A program made the position numbers and the translations under genes. A stretch of DNA of 64,000 nucleotides from an uncultured Bacteroidales bacterium (GTDB taxonomy: Bacteria > Bacteroidota > Bacteroidia > Bacteroidales > F082): positions 1 through 64,000 of the forward strand of contig ONFO01000007.1 in assembly GCA_900317155.1 (NCBI GenBank), given 5' to 3'. The notes below the pieces were generated by a model. That model was not told the DNA's origin and did not search any database. It saw only the letters and a list, made by a program, of their open reading frames with translations. Below, piece after piece: positions 37,101 through 45,148 of the stretch. Within the stretch, counting starts at the first letter, position 1; each line of letters opens with the position of its first letter.

Positions 37101-40100
37101 TGACGGGGTCGTGGAGCGGCATGGTGAAACTCACTTCGTTGCTCCAGTAACTCACGCCGTCGCCGCCGCAGTTGGCGCGCACCTTCACAGTATGGGTGCT
37201 CAGGATTTCGAGATTGTCGAGGATGAACGGATTGCTGTCGACAGCGATGAGGTTGCTTTCGTCGCCGTCGAGGCAGATTTGCCAGTCGGTCTGGTCTTCG
37301 TCGCCGTTGGTCCAACCGAGTTGAACGCGCTGCGTCCCGAGAATGGTGGCCATGAGGCGGGTGGGCTTGGCGCAAGGAAGAACATCTTCCACATTGACCT
37401 CGTCCAAGTAGATGTAGGCATCGCCATTAAAGTTACGGTTGGAGGTTCCCTTGAAGACGATGACCACTTCTTGCCCGGCGTATGCGCCGAGGCTGATGGT
37501 GTATGGGGTCCATTCCTGCTGGTTGGTGAGTCCGGTGGCCAAGGCCGTCGTGTGGGTGTCGCCGCCGTCGGTGGAGAGGTAAACGGAGAAGTCGCCGCCT
37601 GCGGGGTTCTTGTACCAGAAGGACAACTGCATCTCGGGTGAAGCAGGCAGGCTGAGGGGCACGGTTTTCAAATAGTTGGTTGTGCCGTTGAAGTTGTTGT
37701 AAGAATTATACCGCACGCAATTCGTGCCGTCGTAACTGGTGCCGTTGGTGGCGCCGTAGCCGTTGATGGCGGTAGTGAAATAGCCCCACCGATCGAAGAA
37801 TGTTCCCTCTATCTCCATGTAATTCCAGCAGCCGGGGATGCGGCCATCATCGGTAAGGTCGTTGAAGTTTTCTGTCCAGGGAAAGTCGCTGACGATGGCA
37901 GACGATGACCATGCGGCGTTGATGGTCACGTTGGAACTGGGCATGGTGAAGAAGTGGTAGGCGCCGTTGCTGCTGAGTGTCAGTGGGATTCCGGCAGGTT
38001 CGGTGATGAAGTCGGCGCAGGAAATTGGGGTACTTATGCTGATGTGCACTTCGTCGCCTGCGGCTGCATATTGTTTATAAGTAGAGAGGCCTTGATTGTG
38101 GCAAAAGCCGGTATTGTAGAAATAAAGCCTGCTGGTGTTGTAAGTGTAGGTATAACCACTAGTATTGTACACCCCTATGACATTCTCGCCACTGTTGATG
38201 CTGTAGGCTTGTGTGCCTTGGGGCGTGCCGAGGGCGTCGGTATAGTAGCAGTTTGCGTTGTCGGGCATTGTCCAGTTGCGGACGAAGGTGGCGCAGGGCG
38301 TGTTGCCATCAACGGTGTTGATAGTGACCTGGACGGGTACGAAGAGGCTGTTGGTGATGTTGACGGTTTGGCTGCGCCAGCCGACGAAGCCGCCGCAGGA
38401 GTGGGTCGAGGCGCCGAGCAACTGGCCGTTGAAGACGCAGCCCTCGATGGTGAGGGTTTTGCCGTCGTAGTTGCCCTGCACGGCTACGAGTCCGCCGTGG
38501 GTGCCGTCGCCCTCGGTGCTACTGTCGATGGTGACGCTGCTGAGGCAGTCGGTGATGGTAGCCGAGCCTTGCGCGATGCCGATGATTCCGCCGGCGTACT
38601 TGCCGTCGGTGCTGATGGTGCCGTCGACGGTACAGCCGCTCACTGCGATTTGGGCGTCTTTGACCACTTGGCTGGCGATGCCTGCGGGATAGAGGTCGGT
38701 GTTGGTGGAGCCCTTGGTGGCAGTGATGTCGACCGTGACGTTGCAGTTGGTGACATCGACGTAGCCCCATACCAAGGCGATGAGTCCGGCCATGTGGCGT
38801 TGGTCGTGGGCGGTGATGTTGGTCACCACGTTCAGGTCGTGGATGACGGCGTGGTCGGTGTCGCTGTTGCCCAACACGTTGCGGAAAGGCGCCAAGTAAC
38901 TGGCGGTTGCGGTGGCGGTAAAGGTCAGCGTTTTGTGGTTACCGTCGAAGGTGCCGAGGAAGTCGTGGTTGTCGTAGCCAGCCATGCGTGTGACGCTGAT
39001 GTCCGCTCCCAATTTCACGGTTTGGCCGCTGAAGCGGTTCCACGTGCCGTTGTTGTAGAGCGCGTCGCAGAAGTAGTCCCAGTCGTTCTCGTTATTGATG
39101 AGGTAGGCGCCGTTGTTGTCGGTGCTGAGCGTCGGCGCGACGTAATAGAGGCCGTTGTAATAGAGGCCGTTCTCATAGACGGTCATATCCATGAAACTGT
39201 AGGTCGCCCCCTGAGTGCCAAGGCCGGCAGGGGCGGTGGCGCGGCCGGTGGTCTTGGTGCCGTCGGCGGCAATGAAGTTGGCATTGGTCGCGGTGGGTGC
39301 CACGGCTGCGAAGACGTTGGTAGCCGTCAGGTTGGTGGCACTGCTGGTGTTGTGCAGGGCTATGGGGTGGAATGCGGCGGTGCCTGTCGCGGTGCCTTGG
39401 TAGTTGCCGGCGAAGAGGCAGTTCTCAAGGGTGAGCGTGTTGCCGTCGCTCCAGCCTTGCAAGCCGCCGATGTAGTTCTTGTCGCAGGTGATGGTGCCAG
39501 CATAGACGCAGTTGCGCAGGGTGAGGTCGACGGGGTTGTTGCCTCCGAAGCCGTGACCCACGATGCCGCCGCAGTGCCTGTTGTTGCCTACGGTGGAGTT
39601 GACGTTGGCCTCCACGAGGCAGTTCTCGATAAGGATGGTGCCGGCGCTGGCCTTGCCTACCAATCCGGCGGCGTGGGTGGTGCCGGTGACGGTGCCGGTG
39701 ACGTGCAGGTTGCGGATGGTGGCGTTGCTGATGAAGCGGAAGGGCGCGGTGCCTTGTTCCCCTGTGTCGGTGATGTTCACGTCGAGCGTGTGTTCCTGAC
39801 CGTCGAAGGTGCCCATGAACCTATGATCATCGCTGCCCGCCGATTGCGTGATGCTGATGTTGGCGCCGAGTTTCACGGTCTTGCCGGTGAAGTAGCCACT
39901 GGGCTTTAGGGTCAGTGTGTCGCAGAACATGCCCCAGCCCTCAGCGCTGTTGATGGTATAGGTGTTGCCGTCGTCGCTGATGGTGAAGGGAAGGGGAGCA
40001 AATTCGTAGTAGCGATTTTCACCAGGCCAAACTTCATACTCGGTCTCTACACCTTCCGTGAGATGTGTAGCCTCATGCGTTGAAGGGTCGACAGTCCAGA

Positions 40101-40719
40101 TGTCGCTGCCCGACTGGCTGAGGCCAATCTGGAAAAAATAAGGGTCAGATGAGGACGCACCGTAAACTATAACAACTTTGGAGGTGGATTCATGGAGCTG
40201 CACCTGCCATTTGATAGTGGCAGGATCTATATTTGAACCATTCCCAAAAAGATAGAACTCGCAGACTAAGACGCGGTTAGGTGATGTGCCAGTCAACTCA
40301 TATTTGACATAGCCGTCGGTGCCGGTACTCATGTCTCTGGATATTCCGCAAATCTTGGGCTGGTTCTTAGTGCAGTTACTCGGATTAAACTGATTGCTGT
40401 AATTGGTTGTAGGAGTACTGTTGAAACTGAAGATGCCATTGGAGTTAGCCCAAAACTGGGTGTAAGTCCCGTCGCCAAACGTGAACGAGAAGCCGATGTC
40501 GGTAAGGGAAGAACAAGCGTCATCTTGGCCTGACGCAACAATCTGAGTGGCACTGTTACTCAGCGTAATCCATTGGTTTTGATTCACGCCGGTCGTGAAG
40601 GCGTACTCGGCCAAGTTCTGCGCGAAAGCGGTGGAAGGCGTCGCGCAGGCGAAGACGAGGGCGAGCAGGGTTAGGGCTGCCCTTTTCAGATGTTTTGTTG
40701 GTGTAAATTTGTGTTGCAT
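34006..40719 (-). CDS. Giant secreted repeat protein (GLUG, adhesin-like, FN3, beta-helix repeats), truncated
   Basis: 2237 residues as it stands. A signal peptide (about 1-34, ending ATPSTAFA before QNLAEY) is clear. Then come an N-terminal beta domain, GLUG-type repeats (about 250-850; AAGLVGKASAG, CGGIVGHGF), a short InlB-B-like segment (FITEPAGIPLTL), a cleaved-adhesin/MAM-like lectin fold (about 945-1110; FPWTENFNDL, YIYLDEVNVEDV), and an FN3-like domain (about 1115-1200). Last is a long right-handed beta-helix of YGIYASGGSLNISGGQVTANG-type repeats (about 1240-2206). The last 30 residues (NKRHHHPSGR onward) are out of frame because of a 74-bp deletion; the proper C-terminus is in 32640-34088. 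It is most likely a surface adhesin or matrix protein. A long 5' leader with a heptad hairpin precedes it. Confidence 0.85.
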   Translation of the reverse strand: MQHKFTPTKHLKRAALTLLALVFACATPSTAFAQNLAEYAFTTGVNQNQWITLSNSATQIVASGQDDACSSLTDIGFSFTFGDGTYTQFWANSNGIFSFNSTPTTNYSNQFNPSNCTKNQPKICGISRDMSTGTDGYVKYELTGTSPNRVLVCEFYLFGNGSNIDPATIKWQVQLHESTSKVVIVYGASSSDPYFFQIGLSQSGSDIWTVDPSTHEATHLTEGVETEYEVWPGENRYYEFAPLPFTISDDGNTYTINSAEGWGMFCDTLTLKPSGYFTGKTVKLGANISITQSAGSDDHRFMGTFDGQEHTLDVNITDTGEQGTAPFRFISNATIRNLHVTGTVTGTTHAAGLVGKASAGTILIENCLVEANVNSTVGNNRHCGGIVGHGFGGNNPVDLTLRNCVYAGTITCDKNYIGGLQGWSDGNTLTLENCLFAGNYQGTATGTAAFHPIALHNTSSATNLTATNVFAAVAPTATNANFIAADGTKTTGRATAPAGLGTQGATYSFMDMTVYENGLYYNGLYYVAPTLSTDNNGAYLINNENDWDYFCDALYNNGTWNRFSGQTVKLGADISVTRMAGYDNHDFLGTFDGNHKTLTFTATATASYLAPFRNVLGNSDTDHAVIHDLNVVTNITAHDQRHMAGLIALVWGYVDVTNCNVTVDITATKGSTNTDLYPAGIASQVVKDAQIAVSGCTVDGTISTDGKYAGGIIGIAQGSATITDCLSSVTIDSSTEGDGTHGGLVAVQGNYDGKTLTIEGCVFNGQLLGASTHSCGGFVGWRSQTVNITNSLFVPVQVTINTVDGNTPCATFVRNWTMPDNANCYYTDALGTPQGTQAYSINSGENVIGVYNTSGYTYTYNTSRLYFYNTGFCHNQGLSTYKQYAAAGDEVHISISTPISCADFITEPAGIPLTLSSNGAYHFFTMPSSNVTINAAWSSSAIVSDFPWTENFNDLTDDGRIPGCWNYMEIEGTFFDRWGYFTTAINGYGATNGTSYDGTNCVRYNSYNNFNGTTNYLKTVPLSLPASPEMQLSFWYKNPAGGDFSVYLSTDGGDTHTTALATGLTNQQEWTPYTISLGAYAGQEVVIVFKGTSNRNFNGDAYIYLDEVNVEDVLPCAKPTRLMATILGTQRVQLGWTNGDEDQTDWQICLDGDESNLIAVDSNPFILDNLEILSTHTVKVRANCGGDGVSYWSNEVSFTMPLHDPVSYLDMNGDTQRCIDFTVLDGSETFPLAAGWYVVDGTLNYNQTLTVSGDVHLILKDNAVMNIGTAETPVSGNGFGEAGQYGFSINIYGQSTGENNGQLNVYASQNGIWAYDGDFNCSSARVSVTASSYGIWALAYNYSSKGNIKLKDATVTVNSTNDHAIYAQGGNINIDGGKVSATGKNYVIYAYKQYYDGGNLTISGSQVTANGGNYGIFASGGSLNISGGQVTASGSTYGILASSGGLNISGGQVTANGGNYGIYSYGSNLALGWTNPTDFIHADSYYIDYSNSNITLSQAFIDEDGNLYSGTVARVNGTYAINGKTLYPYIEGSVPYIDENGERQLCLQGNYTLLEGTETSLGTAGQETWYVADGTRNYSQTITLYGDVHLILKDGAVMNVGTEQQPISGEYGIGENGSLHIYGQSAGSGHLYIYCEEYGISVDDDYEQNGGNVTISAGIHGIFTGGDVTLRDGTLSTIGDSYYGISGGGNVNILGGKCTAKSKQRLTGINANSDGSIILGWKNADDYIDASGYSLSNSNAVVQVADGQAFIDEEGNTYSGIIERDGTTYTYPVDGKKLLPYIEGSVPYLDENGQRQLCTEYTVLDGTETTLAVGWYVADGTLNYNQTLIPSGDVHLILKDNAVMNIGTAETPVSGNGFGDAGPNNFSIDIYGQSTGENNGQLNVYASQYGIWAYNGDFNCSNARVSVTASSYGIWALAYNSSKGSINLKDATVTVNVPGSNAIYAQGGNINIDGGQVSATGNDHVIYAYMQYNGGSITINNSDVTATATSDYCIFASGGSITINNSDVTATATSDYCIFTGNGDIYINGSTVSATGNANVIYADRYSTGGYITIYNSDVTATATSNYCIYAYGGNINIIGSTVSATGNDYVIFSSRYSNGGTIYISGGQVTATATSHNSIFAGGGDLRIISGQVTANGGDYGLYASAGSLYISGGQVTANGGDYGLYASAGSLYISGGQVTANGGNYGIYAYGGTITLGWTNPTDFIHANKRHHHPSGRSLRHRREDAVSLQRRLRL
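34150..34345. repeat. Tandem repeats of about 69 bp coding beta-helix rungs
   Basis: A unit containing gccgtcacttggccacc and gactgccagcactggc is repeated two to three times with nearly no change, encoding LYASAGSLYISGGQVTANGGDYG. The near identity suggests recent expansion or a spot where assembly could collapse copies. Confidence 0.8.
34680..34805. repeat. Tandem duplication coding two identical beta-helix rungs
   Basis: A unit of about 70 bp with gtcacatcgctgttgttgatg appears twice in a row, encoding ATSDYCIFASGGSITINNSDVT. A larger block around 34800-35230 is also repeated with few changes at about 36540-37000. Confidence 0.75.
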
Positions 40720-40721
40720 GA

Positions 40722-40766
40722 TATTTAAGATTTAAAATTTAAAGATTCAAGATTTAAAGATTGGCC
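40722..40766 (-). repeat. TTTAAATCTT-type leader repeats before the surface-protein gene
   Basis: In the coding orientation the 45 bp before the ATG are repeats of AATCTTTAAATCTT and TTTAAATTTTAAATC. The same words stand before ctfB and hbd. Confidence 0.5.
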
Positions 40767-40833
40767 TGTCGGGGGCTGTTGAATTTCCATAATTAAGTAA
40801 CTGTTCAAAATTAAACTACATGATTTTTGACAC

Positions 40834-40943
40834 GGGACTTTTTACTATGACCATTGACTATGACCATGACCGCTTTCACAGGAATGCTGAAATTTCAGCT
40901 CTTGGTTGAGGTGGTCATTGTCATAGTCACAAGTCATAGTCCC
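40834..40943. repeat. Heptad-type hairpin in the 5' leader of the surface-protein gene
   Basis: The left arm GGGACTTTTTACTATGACC plus further CTATGAC units pairs with GGTCATT, GTCATAG, TCATAGT and CCC on the right across about 40 bases. Units step by 6-7 bp. It lies between the predicted promoter at 41002-41009 and the start codon at 40719, so it would be in the mRNA leader. The 358-bp gap otherwise holds only AT-rich sequence. Confidence 0.7.
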
Positions 40944-41001
40944 GAATCTCGCGTCCAACATATAAACTAAATTTGCTCATCTACTCATTAAAAAACAGGC
41001 T

Positions 41002-41009
41002 CAAAAGTA
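41002..41009 (-). promoter_or_regulatory. -7 box TACTTTTG of the surface-protein gene
   Basis: TACTTTTG on the - strand fits TAnnTTTG and is identical to the box before the STAS-NRPS operon. It predicts a leader of about 275 nt. No clear -33 box. Confidence 0.5.
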
Positions 41010-41077
41010 ACAAAAACCCCAAAAAGAGATGTTTCATTACTTGAAAAAGATGTATCAAATTTTTAAAAAACGAAATA

Positions 41078-42810
41078 TCAGACGGTTACAGAGGTCTGTT
41101 TTGCAGCGTTGCGGTATTCGGTGGGGGTCATGGAATAATGCTCGCGAAAGAGACGGTTGAAGGTGGGACGGCTGGCGATGCCGCACTCATCGGCGATGAG
41201 GCCCACCGGCTGGTCGGTAGTGGTGAGGAGCGCGGCGGCATAACGGATGCGGTAATGGTTGATGAAGTCGGAGGGTGTCGTGTCGGCACACTCGTGCAGG
41301 GCGTCGTACACATATTTATAGTTGGTGCCGACGAGGCGGGCCAGCGTCTCGTGGTTGGCGTTGGGGTCGGTGAAAACGGCAGGGTCTTCCATCAGCGTGC
41401 AAAGACGCTCGTACAGTTGCACGTTGAAAGACGGGTGTTGCGCATCGGCTTCCACACCCACAGTGTCCTCCACACCCTGCTCTTTATGCTCCTCGTGCTC
41501 ATTGTACAGTTGGTAGAGCCTACGGTTCTTCTCGGTGAGAAGGCGGTTGTCGCGGTGCACGCGCCAAAGGATGAAGGCCGTCAGCAGGAGCAGCAGCATG
41601 GTACCAACGGCGACGATGCGGTAGGTGCGTGCCTCCGACTCTTTCTGCTGACGGGCCAAACGCTCTTCCTGCAGGTGATAGACGGTGGCAAGCTCGTTGA
41701 GCTGTTCACGTTGGTTGTAGTATTCAAGGCTGTCTTGGATGACGGAGGCCCGATGGGTGTAGTGGAGGGCATCGGCGTAGCGGCCACGCATCTCGGCGGC
41801 GGCGCTGCGCAGCTGTAGGCCTGTGTAGTAGTTGGCATTGAGGGTGTCGCCCCGCGCTATCATCTCGGCATCGATGCGGTCCATGGCCTGGTCGAAGCGG
41901 TCGAACTGCCCCAAGCGGTGATAGGCGCTAACCAACATCAGGTCGCAGTCGGGCGACTGGCTCCACCGCGTGCGAAACACAGCCTCCTCGGCCTCAAGAC
42001 CTTTGGCGATGTTGCCCTGCTCGGCGTAGGCGATGGTGAGGAAGGCCAATGTCTGGCCTCGGGCGAAGTCGACAAACTCGGCGGGGTCGAAGCCCTCCTT
42101 GTCGATGCTGAAACGCTCGGGATACTGCTCCAACTCGTCGTAACAACTGAGCATGGCCTCGCAAACAGTCACCATCTCATCGAAACGGCCGTTATCGTTC
42201 AGTATGTGGAGCAGGTTCTTTGATGCGCTGTGATAGGACGTTACGCCGTCGAAGTTGTTCATCTGGCGCAGTTCTTCGATGACGCCTTGCAAGCGGTCGA
42301 TGCCTTCGTTGGTGTGGCCGGTCAAGGCCTGGGCATGAGCGATGTAGCCCTCCATCTTGCCCACGACGTGGTAGCGGCCGGAGGCGTGGGCAAGGCGTGA
42401 AGCCTCGGTGGCGTAACGGATGACGGCGGCGTAGTTGCACGACGACTTTTCGATACTTGCAAGCAGGATATAGGTCTGTTCGAGGGTGAGGGTGTCGGTG
42501 AGTGCCTCCTTGTGTTCCAGCAAGTCGAGGCAGGTCTGGCGGGCTAAGGGCATGTTGTCCAAGCCGCCGTACTGTGTCACAGCCTTGAGATACTCGGCAC
42601 GTGGCCATGAGAGGTTACCGACGATGACGGCGGAGTCGATGATGGTCAGTGCCCGCTCCGGCTCGGCGAGGTGGACGCTCATGGCTGTTGCCTCGGTGTA
42701 TTCGGAATCTGAAAGGGCGGCATCGTCTGCACCCCGTCTGCACCCTCTGAAGCACATCCCGCAAGTGCCATCGTGATTGCTAACAAAATGATATATAGCA
42801 AGTTTCTCAT
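41078..42810 (-). pseudogene. TPR/AraC-type helix-turn-helix lipoprotein regulator, frameshifted by an 11-bp duplication
   Basis: The natural start is ATG at 42810, giving MRNLLYIILLAITMALAGC, a lipoprotein signal with an LAGC lipobox. After ASEGA the frame is lost and stops soon after. An 11-bp tandem duplication at 42724-42745 is the cause: removing one copy joins ASEGADD to AALSDSEYTEA and opens a protein of about 573 residues. That protein has TPR-like helices (about 30-390), one membrane helix (YRIVAVGTMLLLLLTAFILW), a coiled coil, and a C-terminal AraC-type DNA-binding domain (DFINHYRIRYAAALLTTTD, PTFNRLFREHYSMTPTEYR). Such proteins sense from the envelope and act on DNA. It follows the phosphatase-kinase gene. 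An in-frame restart at 42682 would give a protein without the anchor. Confidence 0.85.
42724..42745. repeat. Perfect 11-bp tandem duplication (cgtctgcaccc twice)
   Basis: Two adjacent perfect copies lie inside the start of the regulator gene. One extra copy shifts the frame by 11 bp; with a single copy the lipoprotein signal and the TPR region are in one frame. Confidence 0.95.
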
Positions 42811-42943
42811 ATCCACACTTTTGTTCTTTCTGGGCGCAAAAGTACAAAAAAGAGGCTTTTCGGGAAGAAAAAACGTATTTTCCGGCAAAATACATGCGGA
42901 AAGGGAAAAAGGTTGTATTTTGACGTAATGGGATGAAATCCAC

Positions 42944-45142
42944 TCAAGCATACCGTTTCTCCATCCGAAGCACATTCTTCCCGTCAACGCGCTCATAGTT
43001 GATGCTGTCCATCAGGTTGCGGACGAGGAAAACGCCCAAACCACCAATGGGACGCTCTTCCACGGTGAGGGTAGTGTCGGCCTTGCTCACGCCGGTGGGA
43101 TCAAACTCGGCGCCCGAATCTGTAAGGATGAATCGTATTCGGCTTTCGTCGGCCTCAATGATTACGCTTATATTGCCCTCAGTACCATTTTGATAGGCAT
43201 AATCGATAATATTGGTGACAGCTTCCTCGACGGCCAATTTGATTTTGTTGGCAAGCCCGATTTCCATGTTCAGTGTCGCTGTTGCCGACTTCACAAACGC
43301 ATTGAGTTTCGTGATTTCGCTCACCTTATTATTTAAATTAAGCGTTTCGCAAAAGACGATTGGCTTCTCTTGTGGCGTGTAATGGATGGCCAGCATGGTG
43401 AGGTCGTCGCTTTGCTCAGCGCCATCGACAAACCCATTCACCCGATTTATCATTGTTCGGATGAGATTTTCCGATGCGAGGGATTCTTTGTTGATACAAT
43501 CCTTCAATCCCTTTTCCACGCGTTTCAACCCGAACTGTTCGTGGCCTTCGTTCATCGCTTCAGTCAGGCCATCGGTGTAAAGGAATAGGGTCTCGCCCGA
43601 CAGCAACACGGTTTCCTGAGTGGTGTAAATCATATTGTCCATCACGCCCAAAGGCAAATGTGGCTTGGCTGGTAATTGCTTGGTTTCCTCACCGATAACG
43701 AAAGGTTTGTCATGGCCGGCATTGCAATAGCGCAAACGTCCAGTCGGCAAATCGAGCACGCCGATGAACATGGTGACGAACATGTTCTGCTCATTGCGCT
43801 GACAAGAGGTCTCGTTTAATGCCTGCATGATGCGGGCTGGATTGCTCTCATGTGCTGATATCGAACGGAATAGCGTGTGCGCAACGGCCATCACCAAGGC
43901 GGCGGGAACACCTTTCCCACTCACATCTCCAATGCAAAAATACAGTTTCTCGTCACGGATGAAATGGTCGTAGAGGTCGCCGCCCACCATCCTGGCGGGA
44001 TCTAGCAATCCGACCACATCGCAGTCGTCGCGTAAAGCGTTTTCTTCACCTTTGGGCAACATGTCCATTTGGATTTTCCGTGCGATATTCAACTCACTGT
44101 CAATGTGTTCCCGCTCTAAAGTGGCCTGTTGCAGCTTAGAGATGTTCTTGGCGGAACGCTGGACGATGAAGGCAAGAACCAGCAGACCAGCCATAGTCAA
44201 CAACAGGTCTCTCCATCGAATTTTTATCAAAGGCTCAAACACTTCATCGTCATAATTGACTACAGCAATCCTCCATGGTTTTATGCTTTTGGGCGAACTA
44301 TAAAACACATAACCTTTTGAGCCGTCTTCGTTGTCGATAAAGGACAAGAGTGTGGAATGTCCCGTAGAACTGGCATGGCGCTCAAAGGTGCTGTCGTTAA
44401 TCATGTCAAGGGTTTCCTCAGCAAGTTGATGTGTATTTCCTACCTCTTCCGGACCGCATATCAGTTTACCCTGGCCTGAAATCAGAATGTGGTAGGAAGA
44501 AGGGAACATATGTCTGGCATTCAACATTTTGCCGAGCTCTTCGGCATTATAGTCAACACCGACAACAGCTGCAATATCCCCAAACTCGTCATGTATGGGG
44601 AAAGTATAGGTGATGAGCGTCACTTTCGGGTCGCTTTCGTCAGGATAGGGTTCGCCCCAAAAAGAGCTGTCGTTCTTAGCCGCTAAAATGAAATCCTTGT
44701 TTTTGCTATAGTCATGTTCCTCTGAAGCAAGTTGAACGGTTTCAATAGAATCACCGCGCCTTACAGTATAAGGCTCAAACAAACGGCCTTTTTCTGGGTA
44801 GTAGTTGGGAACCACGGCGATGCAACAACCGTCGAAGTCGGGGTTCTGTTCCACTATGCGGCGCGTGATGGCAAACAAAGAATCAGGATAGGGGAGAAAC
44901 TGCTCGAATTCCCAATTGCGGTTTCTCAGCGCAAGTTCCACATCTTCAAGTGAATGCTTGACAGCAATAGACTTGATGACCAACTCCATTTCGGCGTTAC
45001 GCTCCAAATCATTGCGGATTTGCTTGCGTGCAGAATACTGCTGGATAGCCGAAATCAATAACATAAGTGCTGCCGCTGTGATGAGGATGGCTATGCTGGA
45101 CCTGTTGTGAGCACTTTTAAGAGTGTTTTTTACGTTATTCAT
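42944..45142 (-). CDS. Membrane sensor with SpoIIE (PP2C) phosphatase and RsbW-like kinase domains
   Basis: 732 residues. A membrane helix (about 17-35) leads to an extracytoplasmic dCache-like sensor (about 40-310; FDGCCIAVVPNYYP, VVGVDYNAEELGKML). A second helix (about 313-333) and a linker follow (LNIARKIQMDMLP). The PP2C/SpoIIE phosphatase (about 365-580) has GGDLYDHF and FCIGDVSGKGVPAAL metal-site motifs and FLYTDGLTEA. The end is a HATPase domain (about 600-732) with N-box LAVEEAVTNIIDYAY, LTDSGAEFDP and RPIGGLGVFLVRNLMD. So it may both remove and add phosphate on a STAS protein. The STAS gene at 31591 is a candidate substrate (inference). It starts 6 bp after mnmE. Confidence 0.92.
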   Translation of the reverse strand: MNNVKNTLKSAHNRSSIAILITAAALMLLISAIQQYSARKQIRNDLERNAEMELVIKSIAVKHSLEDVELALRNRNWEFEQFLPYPDSLFAITRRIVEQNPDFDGCCIAVVPNYYPEKGRLFEPYTVRRGDSIETVQLASEEHDYSKNKDFILAAKNDSSFWGEPYPDESDPKVTLITYTFPIHDEFGDIAAVVGVDYNAEELGKMLNARHMFPSSYHILISGQGKLICGPEEVGNTHQLAEETLDMINDSTFERHASSTGHSTLLSFIDNEDGSKGYVFYSSPKSIKPWRIAVVNYDDEVFEPLIKIRWRDLLLTMAGLLVLAFIVQRSAKNISKLQQATLEREHIDSELNIARKIQMDMLPKGEENALRDDCDVVGLLDPARMVGGDLYDHFIRDEKLYFCIGDVSGKGVPAALVMAVAHTLFRSISAHESNPARIMQALNETSCQRNEQNMFVTMFIGVLDLPTGRLRYCNAGHDKPFVIGEETKQLPAKPHLPLGVMDNMIYTTQETVLLSGETLFLYTDGLTEAMNEGHEQFGLKRVEKGLKDCINKESLASENLIRTMINRVNGFVDGAEQSDDLTMLAIHYTPQEKPIVFCETLNLNNKVSEITKLNAFVKSATATLNMEIGLANKIKLAVEEAVTNIIDYAYQNGTEGNISVIIEADESRIRFILTDSGAEFDPTGVSKADTTLTVEERPIGGLGVFLVRNLMDSINYERVDGKNVLRMEKRYA

Positions 45143-45148
45143 AATCAG

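Noticed and set aside
37954-39909. 651-residue open frame on + inside the surface-protein gene
   Set aside because: Low-complexity Val/Gly/Asp/Ala-rich shadow of the GLUG repeats on the other strand; no start context or domain.
40978-40985. TAAATTTG promoter box on +
   Set aside because: It matches the -7 consensus but there is no + strand gene downstream for it to serve.
42811-42943. In-frame extension of the TPR/AraC-type regulator to 42943
   Set aside because: The extension is out of frame with the lipoprotein signal and reads as unrelated residues; the frame is restored by removing the 11-bp duplication.
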